DNA from: Narthecium ossifragum
Lineage: Eukaryota > Streptophyta > Magnoliopsida > Dioscoreales > Nartheciaceae
Assembly: GCA_963920575.1 (NCBI GenBank)
Contig: OY986975.1
Coordinates: 2,064,650 to 2,128,649 of the forward strand
Reading direction: 5' to 3'
Length of the DNA: 64,000 nucleotides
In this document: positions 22,499 to 35,200 of the stretch, one piece after another
Numbering within the stretch: position 1 is the stretch's first letter
How the letters are laid out: each line of letters opens with the position of its first letter
Position numbers and translations under genes: made by a program
Notes under the pieces: model-generated
What the model was told of the DNA's origin: nothing
What the model saw: the letters and a program-made list of their open reading frames with translations, nothing else
Database searches by the model: none

Positions 22499-22698
22499 NN
22501 NNNNNNNNNNNNNNNNNNNNNNNNNNNNNNNNNNNNNNNNNNNNNNNNNNNNNNNNNNNNNNNNNNNNNNNNNNNNNNNNNNNNNNNNNNNNNNNNNNNN
22601 NNNNNNNNNNNNNNNNNNNNNNNNNNNNNNNNNNNNNNNNNNNNNNNNNNNNNNNNNNNNNNNNNNNNNNNNNNNNNNNNNNNNNNNNNNNNNNNNNN
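22499..22698. other. Assembly gap (200 N)
   Basis: An exactly 200-base run of N, probably of arbitrary size, at the edge of the palindromic array. Confidence 0.99.
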
Positions 22699-23027
22699 AA
22701 TACTTTTCATTCATTGATGTCCATTCTCTTTACTACCCATAATAGCTGCAAAAAGAGGAAAGCCAACAATATTATTATTCAAAAAACTTGTGTTCGATGA
22801 CATTAGAATGAACATTAGTAAGATCAAACGACTCTGCATGCTTGCTAATTGAGGATACTATAGATATCTAATAACTCAGTTATGTACTACGGACTTAACA
22901 TCATCAAAATATGGATATCAAAAAGTCAAGCACAAAAGCTCTTGTTTTGGTCCAAACATGGTAAAAAGCAAAGCAATAGGCTGACCTTTAGGCCGGACTC
23001 ATATATAGTAGTTGATGGCTGCAAAAG

Positions 23028-23256
23028 CTGAGGTTTATGAATGGAATTAGGCAAACAACAGGAACGAGTATGATGAGTTTAATTTCTGAAGGTGTGTTTC
23101 CTACCTCAGGGGAAACATTTTCTGAAGAAACCAAAAGCAAAACCTGAGGTTTATGAATGGAATTAGGCAAACAACAGGAACGAGTATGATGAGTTTAATT
23201 TCTGAAGGTGTGTTTCCTACCTCAGGGGAAACATTTTCTGAAGAAACCAAAAGCAA
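23028..23256. repeat. 116-bp tandem duplication, two identical copies
   Basis: Copy 1 (23028-23143) and copy 2 (from 23144) are identical through 23256 as read by eye, so the duplication is recent. The right copy overlaps the last tentative exon of the minus-strand gene end at 23222-23444; the left copy would duplicate its 3' UTR and terminal codons. Confidence 0.9.
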
Positions 23257-23444
23257 GGATAACACTGGTGCTGATCCCATCTGTCACACACCAGAATATC
23301 GATCAGCCAAGAAGATACTGCTATAGGACTCTTAACAATGTAGGCTCAAGATGTTCAACTTCCTGCAATACTTACCCTTGTAGAAGCCAGCGTCTCTCTC
23401 TCTCTGGAGACCAGATAGCTGGAAGAGAGCTAAGATGGTGACAC
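23222..23444 (-). CDS. Tentative 3' exons of an unidentified gene
   Basis: Two minus-strand segments look like consecutive exons. The first, 23444-23376, follows cttttag, ends in a strong donor (aagg|gtaagt), and encodes a hydrophobic start (VTILALFQLSGLQRERD). The second, 23280-23222, follows gtgacag and reads to a TGA. They join in phase across a codon. The resulting C-terminus has two short hydrophobic stretches, suggesting a membrane protein. I do not recognise the family and found no convincing upstream exons between 23.5 and 26 kb. It may be a real gene end, a fragment or a coincidence. Confidence 0.33.
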
Positions 23445-24979
23445 CTAAAAGATAGAAAGCAATGTTAGAATTCTTTCTTGTTTCTGTTTCATAAGCAATA
23501 TATATATATGCAGGCTTGTCCGCCCCATCCCCATCACACACATACACAATCAAGAGATTCACACTCTCATTTTCTTCAGGTATAAGCATGCACATGCATG
23601 ACATCCCTCAGATTTATATCCTGACCATTAAATTCCAAGACATAGCATTTACGTGCATGATGTGTTGTAGAATAAAGTTTATCAACTGGTTTGCTATTTT
23701 TTATAAAACCTTAAACACTGGATTATTGCTCTGATCAACACTTCAAAGTGATCACAGGACAAAAATATAAAGATGATATGCCATTCATCAGGAACATCCA
23801 TTCTCAGCTTCATGAAGGCTATAAGTTGGTATAGTTGTACTCAACTTCCAATGCCCAGCCCCTCCACCAACTTCCAGAGTCCCAATCATCCAGAATGAAC
23901 ATTGTTAATTCTTCTAAAGATTTGCTTACTTCCATTCAGGTCCATTTTTTCCTGATATCTTGAGTAGGTGGATTTTAAAACCTCAGTTTGGCTGCTAAAA
24001 CTGGCTTAGGTAGTACTTATCAGAGCACAAGACATAGGTTCTCTGAAAATTAGGATAAGGAGCTCTCTCTCTCTCTCTCTCTCTTTATTCAAGATGTTTT
24101 CTGCACAACTTTTCCAATTTAACCCCTAATAAGAGCATGCAAAAAAGTTTTATATGCATATTTAATATCTAAATGCTCCAATCTCTAATCCAGAAGGGCC
24201 AGAACAGAATAAAACGTAAGCATTGCTTGCTGCTCTGCATCAAACTTTGAACAAACAGGGACTTCTCTAGATTTACAAAACCCTTGGGTTTTAGTGAAAC
24301 ATACCAATAGAGAAAAACACACAGAAATCACAAAGAAAAAAAAAATGCTTCAATGCCGAGCGTAGGATCTTAAATGGTACCTAATGAATACGATTTTTTC
24401 CAACGAGGACTATCCAAATAACAAAAATATTCAAGCCAAACTATTTAGCTGTTAAGTTACCAACTTATGTTGTTTGTTTGAGTTACACAAACAATGAACC
24501 AAGAAAAGAATGTTGCATATCCAATGCAAATTCATTAGGCTAATTCAGAAGGCAAAAGCTATTCACGTAGAGGAGACAAGCATTATGGCAGATAGGGCAG
24601 AGGACAGACAACATATGGAGCTTATATCTTTTTTAATTCAAATGGTTTACCCTAATAGTGGTCTAGCTACTACGAGCTTCTGCTGATAACAAAGGTCTTC
24701 TAGTGCTATAACATTGCTTGCTGCCTGAATTATATCATAGTCCAGCATGCTAAACAAGCTTTACAACAGATACTATCTGCCTTGTCTATGTATAGTTTTC
24801 AACCTAGGAAGATATGCAAACAATATCTTATAACAGTCGACAAGAAAAGCTGAAGTAAGAAACTCAAGTATGTTAATTAGATTTAAACAGACATCCAGAT
24901 AGGCATTTTCATCTTAAACAAGGAGCCACTGCTCAAAATTCTTATTTCTATGAGACTGGTAATTATCATATGACGTGAT
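23445..24979. other. Intergenic or intronic DNA
   Basis: Contains a (CT)n microsatellite at 24062-24084. No exon could be supported, although it would be intron if the minus-strand gene end at 23.2-23.4 kb is real. Confidence 0.4.
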
Positions 24980-25393
24980 AGTAAGTAGCTCTATTTTTTT
25001 GATAAATTGAGCCCTGAAACGGCCAGTGGACTACAAAACATGATCCAGCGTTGGTCGACCGTCCTCCGGCTGCCAAACAAAACACACTCTTGAGGAACGA
25101 CACGACCGGGCTATACCATCAACAAGAATATTCTCCTCCCTGGGTATCACCCAAAACAAGACCGACCCCATTGACGAAATCTGAAGCCAAATCTCCATAA
25201 CTAGTCCCTCTATCCCCGGGGTCCAAATCCTATACTCATTAAGCACATCCACAGCATGTCTACAATCCGACTCGATCACAAAATTACACATGCCCCTAGC
25301 TTAGCATATTTAATACCCATCAATACAGCCTTCAACTCTGCTTCAAGAACAGAGTTCGCTAGAGTTCTCTACCACCAGTAAGTAGCTCTATTT
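24980..25393 (-). mobile_element. 5'-truncated LINE tail (LINE-B) with 17-bp target duplication
   Basis: The insertion 24997-25376 is flanked by identical 17-bp repeats, agtaagtagctctattt (24980-24996 and 25377-25393). On the minus strand it encodes the end of a plant L1 RNase H domain: VIESDCRHAVDVLNE, then SVLFWVIPREENILVDGIAR. A short 3' sequence follows, ending in a brief A run against the target duplication. Extreme 5' truncation plus long target duplications is typical of LINE retrotransposition. The coding part is too short to be active. Confidence 0.88.
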
Positions 25394-26129
25394 GAATAGC
25401 ATTCTCAATAGTTGTTCATGAGGGGCATGTCTTGGGTTCAAAGTTGCAACTCACAAGCACAATCGAACAACTCTTTCGGCCAATTAACAACTGAACAAAG
25501 ACACAAACGTATAAGAGTTTCAAAGACAGTAAAATTTTAAGTTCACGAGAACGAGAGCTCACAGAAATAGATGAGGAAACCAATAAGTCAAGGTCTTCGG
25601 CTACATCTGAACAAGTATTGGCAAAACCAAGCCGTGTCACAAATATCATGTCAGAGATCTTCCAGCCCTGATATATGCTCAAACTAGCTATTAGTTATGC
25701 AGAATTTACTACCAAATTAAAGGAAAACTGCAGACAAGAATATGGTGTATGGAATTTTTTTTTTTTTTTAGTAAGTCAGTGAAAAAATGGCAAGTTTTAG
25801 GAAAGAAACTATATAACTAGGGAAACAAGTAAAAAGGAAAATTTATAGGAGCTTCAGATTCAAAAGCAAAGATCCAGTAGTGACTCCAGCACCTATCTTT
25901 ACCAAGCATAACGAGAATATGGTGAATGGAATGGTTTAGCGGTGAAGGCGTCTGAAACATCATATCATACTTAAGTTTTATTACAAAACTAGCATCATGC
26001 ATCCCGCTACAAATTCAAAAGTTGAGCTGCAAACAAACGCTTAGAAATTTGCTACATTCATCTGTGCTATAATATGCATGCTTTTATGCAGATATAGTAT
26101 GGAGATGTGTGCATACAGACATGGACAAA
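25394..26129. other. Intergenic DNA
   Basis: Some minus-strand stretches (25682-25540 and 25960-25910) have exon-like composition with plausible splice sites, but they do not join in frame. No gene called. Confidence 0.35.
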
Positions 26130-26465
26130 CAACAATGGAAATTCAGGGTGGAATGAGCAGCGCATCATTGTGGAGTCCGACGCAGAGAGGTGATGGAGGT
26201 TTTGAATGGCTGACGCATTTGGCCTGAGGCAGAAGAGGGGCTTGCGAGGCTCGTTTGGAGATTGCACATTGAGTTTGAATCTGTGTTGATTACTCATATA
26301 TCTAGACGTGTAAATGTAAAGGCCGATAGGATCGTCAGCTGGTGTCGTGTTTGTCGGCACCAGTTTTGTTTGGCGGGCGAGGAAGGGCTTGATGGCCTAT
26401 CTCATGTTATGTAAATAATCATAGCTTTCGACTTAACTAATAAAAATATATATATATATATATAC
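26130..26465 (+). mobile_element. 5'-truncated LINE tail (LINE-C)
   Basis: Broken plus-strand frames read RIIVESDAER and, downstream, ESVLITHISRRVNVKADRIV, both from the plant L1 RNase H domain. The fragment ends at an AT microsatellite after aataaaaatatat, a likely degenerate poly-A tail. No target duplication recognised. Confidence 0.65.
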
Positions 26466-26623
26466 AATAATTGGATAACCCGACCCGAATCCGATTAGTA
26501 ATATCGGGTCTGGGTGCCAATTCTAACCCGAACTACTTTCCGACCCGATAACGCCTTTTTTTAAGTTATAGAAGAGGCCACTCGGACGACGAGCTTTGGA
26601 ATCCTCCACCTCTTCTCTCGCCC

Positions 26624-26662
26624 ATGGCGGCCAACGCCGACGTGACGCCGACGAGGAGGTGA
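26624..26662 (+). promoter_or_regulatory. Upstream ORF in the TITAN-like leader
   Basis: A 12-codon ORF (MAANADVTPTRR, then TGA) starts in a strong context (gcccatgg) and ends 26 bases before the main ATG at 26689. The main frame is open upstream to 26572 but has no other ATG. So either this is a uORF that lowers translation of the main protein, or a one-base change has separated an older, longer N-terminus from its start codon. Confidence 0.5.
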
Positions 26663-26688
26663 AGAAGACAAAGAGCGCCTATAGGACG

Positions 26689-29600
26689 ATGAAGAAGGAT
26701 AAGGAGAACGGGGGAGGAGGGGGTGTCAAGGAGGTGGAGGGCAAGGTCTCGTTCGAGCTGTGCGAGGTGTGCCGGGTGAACCACGGGCAGGGGCTCCGCC
26801 ACAAGTATCAGCGGGGCCACCGGAGAGCCATCGCTGATCTCCTCGAGCGATTTCGCGCCAAGGTCAAGGAGCTCCAATTCTTCCTCGAGAATCCCCTGCC
26901 CTTGCGGCCCGAGCATTCTACGCTCGCACGCCTCTGGTGCCCCTTCTGCTCCCTCGATCTCCGAGAGATCGGGAGCAGCTTCGCGTGGTATCTATTGGTT
27001 CCACCCACGACTTTTTCCAGAATTTTTGTTTTTTTTTTCAGTTTGTGTGGCTTTTACTCCATTGATGGGGTTTTCGCATGAATTATATGCTTCTACACGA
27101 TTTTTTCGGGTCCTAAACTTCCGATTTATGAGGAATATAGGGTTTATGAAAATTCTTTTTTTCGATTTTTGCGCGACTTGTAAGATTTACAGCGATTTTG
27201 GGAGGAGATTTTGGAGTGGTGTATGATTTCATATTCTCCTTGTAGGATTTCTAGGGTTTCTGTGGCTTTTAGGGGCTTTCAAACTGGTTTTAGGTTGATT
27301 CATAGGTTCCCCTCAGATGATGTTTGTTAATGGTCGTGGCAGTGGCAATGCGATCAGGCATATGGCGAGCCCGGAGCATCTTAAGAATATGAAGCATTTC
27401 TTGTGGAAGCACGGTGGTGTGATTGATGGGGTTGATTCTTTTAGGATTACGGATGCGGATTTCTTTAAGGTAATGCTCTTCCCCATTTTTGGAGCTATCT
27501 GCTTTCGTGTTGGCGGAGATATTTGACATGTTTTGTTTGTTGGCATTCAAATCTTGTCGTGAAGATCTTAATTGGGTGTCACTGGTTTGAGTACTTGTTG
27601 ATAGTCTTCTTCATTTTGTTGATGTGTATGCCATTGTTGTGCTTATTCTTAGGTGCTTTATATGCTTGAATTTAATAATTCATTATGATAGTTGATTGTG
27701 TCAAATGGGTGATTGCAGTGGGAGAAGAGCTGTGAAGCATTGAAGAGTGCAACTCTGCAGTCGAGTGAAGGATCAATTGGACCAATGTCCTTCCTGTTGA
27801 GAGATATCCAATCTGAACATGCATCTAACAATACAAATAGTTTTGAAAAGAATTCATTTCTTTCTTCTAGTTCAAGTGTTTCCCGTGCTGTTGTTATGCC
27901 TTTACAAAGTCTCACAACTGAGGGGTGTCAGGGATATAGTCCAAAGCTTATTGGAGCTGCCACTGTTGGTAGCACTCCATGCTTTCCTATTACATCAATG
28001 AAGATGCAGGGCAACAGGAGTAATCAATACGCCCATGTCCTAGGGAGTGCTGACCTACATCGAACAGGTGACTAAATGCTTTTTAGAGGTGTTCTTTTTC
28101 CTTTTTTGAGTTGATATCCTTTGCTTTATTCATATTTCGTCTATGATTCTTGTGTGGTTTTTGCTTGTTTGATAGCGGATGATATAACTCGATTACATGA
28201 GAAAGGGAAAGGCTCAGTTGGCTGGTTTGAAGGTAATGGAATGGTAAGCCTTCCCATGCTCACATCATGTGTCTCGTTGTGGCATGTAGTTATTCTTTTT
28301 GTGATTCCGAATTTTTTCAACGGGACCAACTTGTTATCCTAAAATTTGTAATACGCTTGCCCTATTATTGTTGGACTTCTTATGGATGACACTTTGTCTA
28401 AGGTAGCAGTTTTAATTAAGTACTTGAATCGTCTCTCAAAAATCATGCGGATCTATAATACTATTAAATTACAAGCTTGTGGTCAGGGATCATATGTTGG
28501 TTTCTTTTCGTTCATCATCCATAGCTTAGACTTGTAGGTTCTTATACGAGCTCCCTTTTTAATAGAGAGTTTGCTTATCTATTAGTCTTTGGTGGTTCTC
28601 ACCTATCGTGTCTCTGCAAGATGTCTTCACCATTCCTCAAAACTGAACTATTATCCCTCGGTGAACAGGCAAGCTTCTTTTGAAATTTTCTTTCCTCTAC
28701 CCTTAGTCACGGAAATTTCTTAGCTTCTGTTAACTGTTAATACTATTCCTCAAAGCTGAACTATTATCCCTCGGTGAACAGGTAAGCTTTTTTTGAAGTT
28801 TTCTTTTCTCTACACGGAAATTTCTTAGCTTCTGTTAATACTATTTAGCCTTAGATATAATGTTCTTAGCGCACTTGCAAACTTGATTCCCCACCATTTG
28901 TATACTCCCTGAAGGGCCTCTCACCCCCCCCTCCCTCGAGTTTCCACAACTTTGTTCTTGGGTCAAATAATTCCTTCTTTTCTTGCACACAGCATAAGGA
29001 TTGTCTTAACATCGCAACATGGTCATAAAGCAAAATGGTTTGTGCCATCTGCTATGTGGAGCAGTGACTTAGCTGCGACATACTGCCATGCCCTTCTGTT
29101 TTCCCTAATTCTAACATGATCAATTAGAGTTTTTCCATGATAAGCTATACGAACAAAATCTTCAAGCAGATATCCTTATGCTAACTCAAAAGTTTTCTGT
29201 CCTCTAGGAAACTAATGTGGATTATTTATTTTTGTAACAGGAACTAAGAAACAATCCTGGAGAAGACTACAATCAGGGTACTTTGGTCCAAATGCTTTTT
29301 CATCCTGCACACTATAACATGAAAGTAGTATATGTGCCGTTGTGCCAATATAAGCACTTTTTTTTTCTTTGAAGTTTTCTATTTATTTCCATAGTTCCTT
29401 ATTGTTTCTCTTGTTACTGCGATTATCAGCGCAGAACTTTGGTGTAGTTCACTGGCATGAATTCATGTCCTCTTCTGTACTCAGTCTTGCAGAATCTGAC
29501 TAGGATTTCTTTGCCTCCGGGAGGGTGTGAAGCAAACATTCATACGGGTGCTATTCCTCCGTGGTTAGAGAGGTCCAATGAAAATGAGAGGAATCTACTA

Positions 29601-31062
29601 CAGAAAGGAGCATGCACCAATAGCTTCGCTGGTTCAAAATCTCAAAAAGGAAGTGCGAAGAAATTGAATCCCAAACGAGTAGGAGCAGAATGGGCTGAAA
29701 AGAGAAGAATTGAACTCGAGAAGGAGAAAAGAGGAGAGGTAGTTGCAAGAAGTTTTGATGCTAACTGGCTCCCTAATTTTGGTAGAGTTTGGCAAGCAGG
29801 CACAAGAAAGGAATCTAGGAAAGAGTTTCAGATAGAAAAGCGGAAGTTCCCCAAGGAAGACACTCAAGATGATACAACAGTGAAGATTCAGCCTTATATA
29901 AGCAAGCGAATGGTAAGTTAATGGCTCCAATATCTTGGGCCTTTATGACCATTTAGCAAAAGTTTAGACGTGCTGCATACCACTAATTGCATAATCTGAC
30001 ACCTTTTTCACTGCATATTATTGATACCTTGTGATAACAGAAGTTTCTGATTCTTGCACCCTAACCTCAGTAGGATTCAGAAGATTGCTAGTTGCTACAG
30101 GCACCTAAAAGATGTTTTCTGGTAAAGATGCACTGCTTTAAAGTCTGTTCAGTGCATGCGTGTAAATAGCAACACACAAATTTAATTAGCTTTTTCCCCA
30201 TCTTGTAAGAGGAATGTAGGTTTGTGGGTAATAGTTTATATCTGATTGTCTGGCATGCAAGTTTTGTAGGTGGATTTTGTCCTATTTCTTGTAGTTTACA
30301 TGCCTCTGGAACTGGACTTTTTTTGCTGACTATATGAGTATGAGTTTCCATATCTCCACAATTTTAATTTTTCTGTGCTTTCTGAAATAAAAAAAAACTC
30401 TTTCAAATAACGCAGATTGTTTCACACGTATATGGCATATGTGCATTCAGACTTTCTAGAAATTCCAAGTTTTCTACCAAATTCAAGTAAGATAGCACAG
30501 CTTATTGATGAGCATTTGTCTGCTATATATTGACACGGTCCCTGTGTTCCCTAGGTTCCTGCTATCACTGCAATTTTGGTGTTTAGAAGATTTGTTTTTA
30601 CTAAACATAAATATCCATTTCTGCAATACCTATGATTTATTGCAATCAATTCATCTAAGCATTGCAAGTTGCAGATTAATGCTTAGCATGCTTTATTAGT
30701 GTTCACTTTCTTTCCGGTATATTCTTCTGATATATCGTGTTAGTTGAATAGATGCGATGATGATATTCTAGAAAGCATTGCCATTTTCTAAATTATTTTG
30801 TTGTGGAACCATTTCTCAACGGCGATCTGGTAAACTATAAAGCAAAAGTTGGAAATCAAGATGTGATTTAGCATCAGTCAGTGCATTATGTGCCTCAACT
30901 TTGCTTTTGAGCTGTTTAAAAGTTCAAGTGATCATAATCCTTGGTTTAGGGACTGCAATGTTATTTGATTAATGTGTATCCTTGTAATTGTTGATACATA
31001 TAAACTAACAGTGACGTTTTTCGTTGCAGCGAGCAGGTTCTGAAAATCATTTTCCATCATAG
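26689..31062 (+). CDS. TTL: TITAN-like protein, seven exons
   Basis: Matches the plant TITAN-like family (Arabidopsis At4g24900), a nuclear C2H2-type zinc-finger protein needed for endosperm and embryo nuclear division. Exons: 26689-26987, 27343-27469, 27719-28067, 28176-28243, 29241-29277, 29485-29912 and 31030-31062. All use GT-AG and join in frame to 446 residues. Diagnostic blocks are FELCEVCRVNHGQGLRHKY near the start; LWCPFCSLDLREIGSSFA at the exon 1 end, with a cysteine codon split across intron 1; IRHMASPEHLKNMKHFLWKH (exon 2); KGSVGWFEGNGM (exon 4); and LNPKRVGAEWAEKR and NWLPNFGRVWQ (exon 6). CxxC/H pairs in exon 1 are the likely metal ligands. The start at 26689 is the first ATG in frame; a short uORF precedes it. 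The gene is convergent with the DUF493 gene. Confidence 0.9.
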
Positions 31063-31155
31063 AGCGGGAGAACGCATTTGCAAAAGACTTTCCAAGCAAA
31101 CAGGTTTATAGCACTAATTTATGGCTCATAACTGGCAGCTCTTCTCACTTTCTCC

Positions 31156-31364
31156 TAGGGGTGTTTGGCGCGCGGGATCGTGGTACCCGCAGAATGGTAT
31201 CCACGGGTATCCGCTCCTACGGATCCCCCGTGCGGCGTCCGCTCGGACGCCGAAATCGGAGCCGTGGATTCCATCCTGGCGGCTGCCAAACGATGGAACC
31301 CGTGGATGAGGACGGCGGATTCCATCCCATTCCGAGGGTTCCGTGGCCGCCAAGCACGCCCCTA
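31156..31364. mobile_element. Small GC-rich MITE
   Basis: The ends taggggtgtttggc and gccaagcacgcccc(t)a are imperfect inverted repeats. The interior is GC-rich, with repeated gga(t/a)tcc/ggattcc words, quite unlike the AT-rich flanks. TA lies on both sides, but no longer target duplication was seen. It sits about 95 bases past the TITAN-like stop codon, so it is probably in that gene's 3' UTR. Confidence 0.6.
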
Positions 31365-31386
31365 TAGGATACTGTTGCAAGGCTGA

Positions 31387-32251
31387 AGTTCATCTTTTGC
31401 TATTTTAACACACCATGACAATTTTTCATTTTTGGTCTCTTCCTCAGCCTTCATTGTCCAAATATCATGCCTAGATAAGAGATTTTGTGAAACTGGTTTC
31501 TTAGGCTGTGACAAATCTATTTTGCTTCTCTTTTGGTGCTCGTGCTGCTGTCTTTGTATCAATTCTCATTTCTCACTCGTAAAAGGTTGCTTAATAGTGA
31601 TGTTTATACGAGAGCCCTTGAAAGTTAGATTTGTACACATGCTCACGTGGACATGTACATTTCATTTCACGTGGACATGAATCGATAACAAATCTATCGA
31701 TAGTGGGGTATCAATAGATTGTACATGCCTATCGATAAACCACTACTGATAGACATATATATAAATCATTTAATAATGTAAAATACACATGTCAGGCATG
31801 TGCACCAATAGTGTTCTTAAATTAAGTTTTACCATGGCTTAGGGTGGTAACCCATACGACCACAATTCCTAAAACAGAGATTTGTATCATATAGATGTTC
31901 AGATGAATCCTTTGCCCTGAAGAAGAGCTTTCTAAGTGTGAGATCACCAACACCTCCATATTCCCCAACATCTGATAGCTGCAAGACACGCAGTTTTCTA
32001 CGTAGGTGTGTGACAACAAATTCCACTAGGGACCATCAATGCACGTATAAATCTAACTCTAAAACATTGCACTTACAAGACAGTTGGCTACTTACATTTG
32101 CAATAATATGACATGATTAGACCAGGACCAAATGCCAATGAAACCTCAACCTCTCACCAGATAGAGCTGATCTCATCTGTGAACTAGGGTTGCGGATAAG
32201 AGATTGCCAGCAATTACTGGGTGCCATCCTTCAGGAGCATAAATGTTCACC
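31387..32251. other. Convergent intergenic region
   Basis: Holds the 3' flanks of the TITAN-like (+) and DUF493 (-) genes. A segment at 31630-31800 has cgtggacatgtacattt foldbacks and ctatcgatagtgg palindromes reminiscent of repeat R2 but diverged. No gene. Confidence 0.5.
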
Positions 32252-35200
32252 CTAAAGAAAGTACTTCATCCTGTCGTCTCGTCGCATGGCATTGTATACA
32301 GCTTGAACCTGGGCAGAATAATAGAGCTTTCTATAAGCATAAAAATATACTCTCCTTGGTTGAACAATGGCCTTTACTATCTCTTGAGATTGACATCATG
32401 CTCTGATTCCTAATATAAATAGTGTTCAAGTGTGTGCAAGTTAAAAGGAAGACATACCTGTTCACTGGAATCAACTTGAATAGGGCCTATATTTACGGAA
32501 ACATACTTTCCCCTTGAGGATACTTTCCGACTCACTTGACCCTGTCAATCATCAAGCATGTTAAGAGCGCAAATTGGTAAAAGAATTACAAGAAAGAAAC
32601 AAAATCTCATGGAATAAGCTATTGATAAGCATATAATCATGGAAGTTCTCCTTGACTTGTAATGAACGTACACAACATCAGTACAATCTGCTCGTCTAAA
32701 TCAAACAATTATAGCAGGTTTCATCAAATCAGAACTAGTGGTTGCCAAGATAAAGCAAATGTTGACCAATTCCATTAATGCCTCTAAGAAACACTGATGA
32801 GTTCTAGTTTTCGACAGGTTCCTGTGTCATATGCACAACTGATACATCTAGAGATGTGAATAAAGGATAGATTTCATGTCATGGTAACAGCCTTATTCAA
32901 AATTTGACGTTTTAACCTCAAAATTAAATAAAGAAGTCACAAGCATGCAGATTTGCGAGCTATAAGGAAATCCTAGAAAAGCAATAGAAGATGACTGTTA
33001 AAAAGAATCCAACACTCTTGAGATCTTAGCTACTTAGTTTGTTATTCACCCGTCCAAGGATGAAGATCAAGGATCCTATGCTATTTGTTGTTATGGTCTA
33101 TGTTGCAGTAGATTTCCTTTCTATGAGGATGTGAATGTCTCAGTATTTGATTTAAAGGACGATTCAACACCAACTTGATCAGTGATATTCAAGCCTTAAG
33201 AAACTAAAGAACTTGCAAAATACCAAGCTTTCACTAAAATTAGATTCTTCCTACATTGCATTAAGCGACTCTCTACAGGAGATAAGAATGCCACAATCTT
33301 TGAATTTGGACAATGATGGTGTTTTCCGTTCACATTTCCCTGCTTGGATCAAAGATTGTGGTGCCGGTGACATGTGCATGCTGATTTTTGGCCGACATAA
33401 TGCCGCAAGTTGCACATGTTGTATTGGTCTCTGGCAGGCACACTTGCATATATTATTTCGGTCTTAGGCCAAGACAATATGTGCCAATTGACACCACAAG
33501 TGCTGATGCTCTGCCTGGTACTCATGCTGGCAGGACGAAGATCTTCTGAGCTAATACATGTAACGATACGGGGTAAAGAGCCGGTAATTTACCCGTAAGA
33601 TATATGCTGATCTGTGCTGACTTGTACGACAATCACTTATTTAGATGAATCTTTTCCTCATCTTTGTTATTGTGACTATTTGGCAGTCTGGACGTGTATG
33701 AAGCCAATATGATGCTATGATCACCAAATTCATGACTCGTAGGTAGGGATATGCAATTTGGATTCAACCACAAATATTTTTCACGGGATGCGAACTTTAT
33801 GATGTTCCTTTGATGGCAAAACAACTAATGAGCAATGAGATATGATAGGATAAATAATGATAGATGCATATTATATACTGAAATCTACTCTTAGTGTATT
33901 CTATTGCCTTACATGACCAATAGCAACTTGATGGGGGATATTGGTAAGAAATAGTCCCTTCTTTTCACATAGCATCTCTTAACCCATCATCATCCATCTA
34001 TTTGTTACTCAAGAGCAGTATTGACTATGTTTCTCTCGGTGTTTGAGATACACTACTTGCAATTAGGGTTTTGTAGGTTGAAGGTGCAAACTCTTAAACG
34101 CATAAGGTCAACATTGAAGCCTATGCTGAACTATTTGGTTTTGCAACAAAAGCATCACAAAGGAGAGGCTCTTATCTAGCAAAATGAAATAAAAAAATTA
34201 CGAGTGCAATATAACGAACCTCTGTAATTGGATGTTGGAGTACAGATTCAACAGCCCCAACCATTGCGTGGACAAAATCATCACCTCCAGTTCCTATTGC
34301 TGTAAATTCTCTGACCATGGGATACAAGTTCACCTGAAAAATGGCCATTTTCAATATAGAGGCCGAAAAATCCTATTTTGAGTCATCAAAGTCCACGTAA
34401 ACAGGCATGTTGCTATACCACGAGTTATTTAAGTTCATGAGTCAGTAAACACAAAAAAAAAAAAAAAAAAAAATATCAACAAAAGGATGATCATCACTAT
34501 CCCAACAGCTTTATAAGTCGAAATCTTGAACAGAAACCAACAGTTGAAGGAAACAAATTTGCAATGTTACGCTCTCTCTCTCTCAATTGACATTAGTTTC
34601 AATTACAGCTCATGGATGTAATAATTGGCATCAGAAGCATGGACTCCAAAACATGCCAGGTAAGCAAAGGTGCATTTTAATGCAAGCTCACACCTAATTG
34701 AAGAGGAGGACTCATAACTCAATAAAGGAACAAAAACAGCAAAAAACATACCTTCTGATCTAGAGCTAGCCACTCATCAGTCGCATCATCAGTTACTGTA
34801 CCACCAATAACAACATTTGTGGTTAGCGCAACCCTTCCTTCCGTCTTCGACACTTCTGGACCAAACATTCATCTTAGGTATGTAAATATGAACAAGTTGT
34901 TTCCCTCTTTTCAATAATCAATGTGTCTAAATAGATGAAAAAAAATTCAAAACAATGACAGCAGGGACATGACCATCTACTTTCCAAAATCTAAGCATGC
35001 TCTCTATTTATTGGATTTTGAATGTTATAAACAGTCTCAATAGTACTTAGCCAAAATGCCAAGACCATAATTCGATGTTGAATCAAAATAGACATGGTCA
35101 GAGTTGTCAAATGCAAACCAAATTTTTTATGTTGGAGCTTTTCTGATATTGTTCTTGTAGTATTTCTTCTAACTCTTTGTTCCTTAATATTGTATCCTTA

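Noticed and set aside
25540..25960. Exon-like pieces on the minus strand upstream of the tentative gene end at 23.2-23.4 kb
   Set aside because: Any joining of the two through their best splice sites gives an immediate stop; no family recognised.
29430..29503. Apparent frameshift/stop in TITAN-like exon 6
   Set aside because: Using the acceptor tctgtactcag at 29484 restores phase exactly (exon 29485-29912), so the gene is intact and the stop lies in intron 5.
33213..33598. Open frames inside the large DUF493 intron
   Set aside because: They lie in intron 3 (32542-34219) without domains; the flanking exons join cleanly without them.
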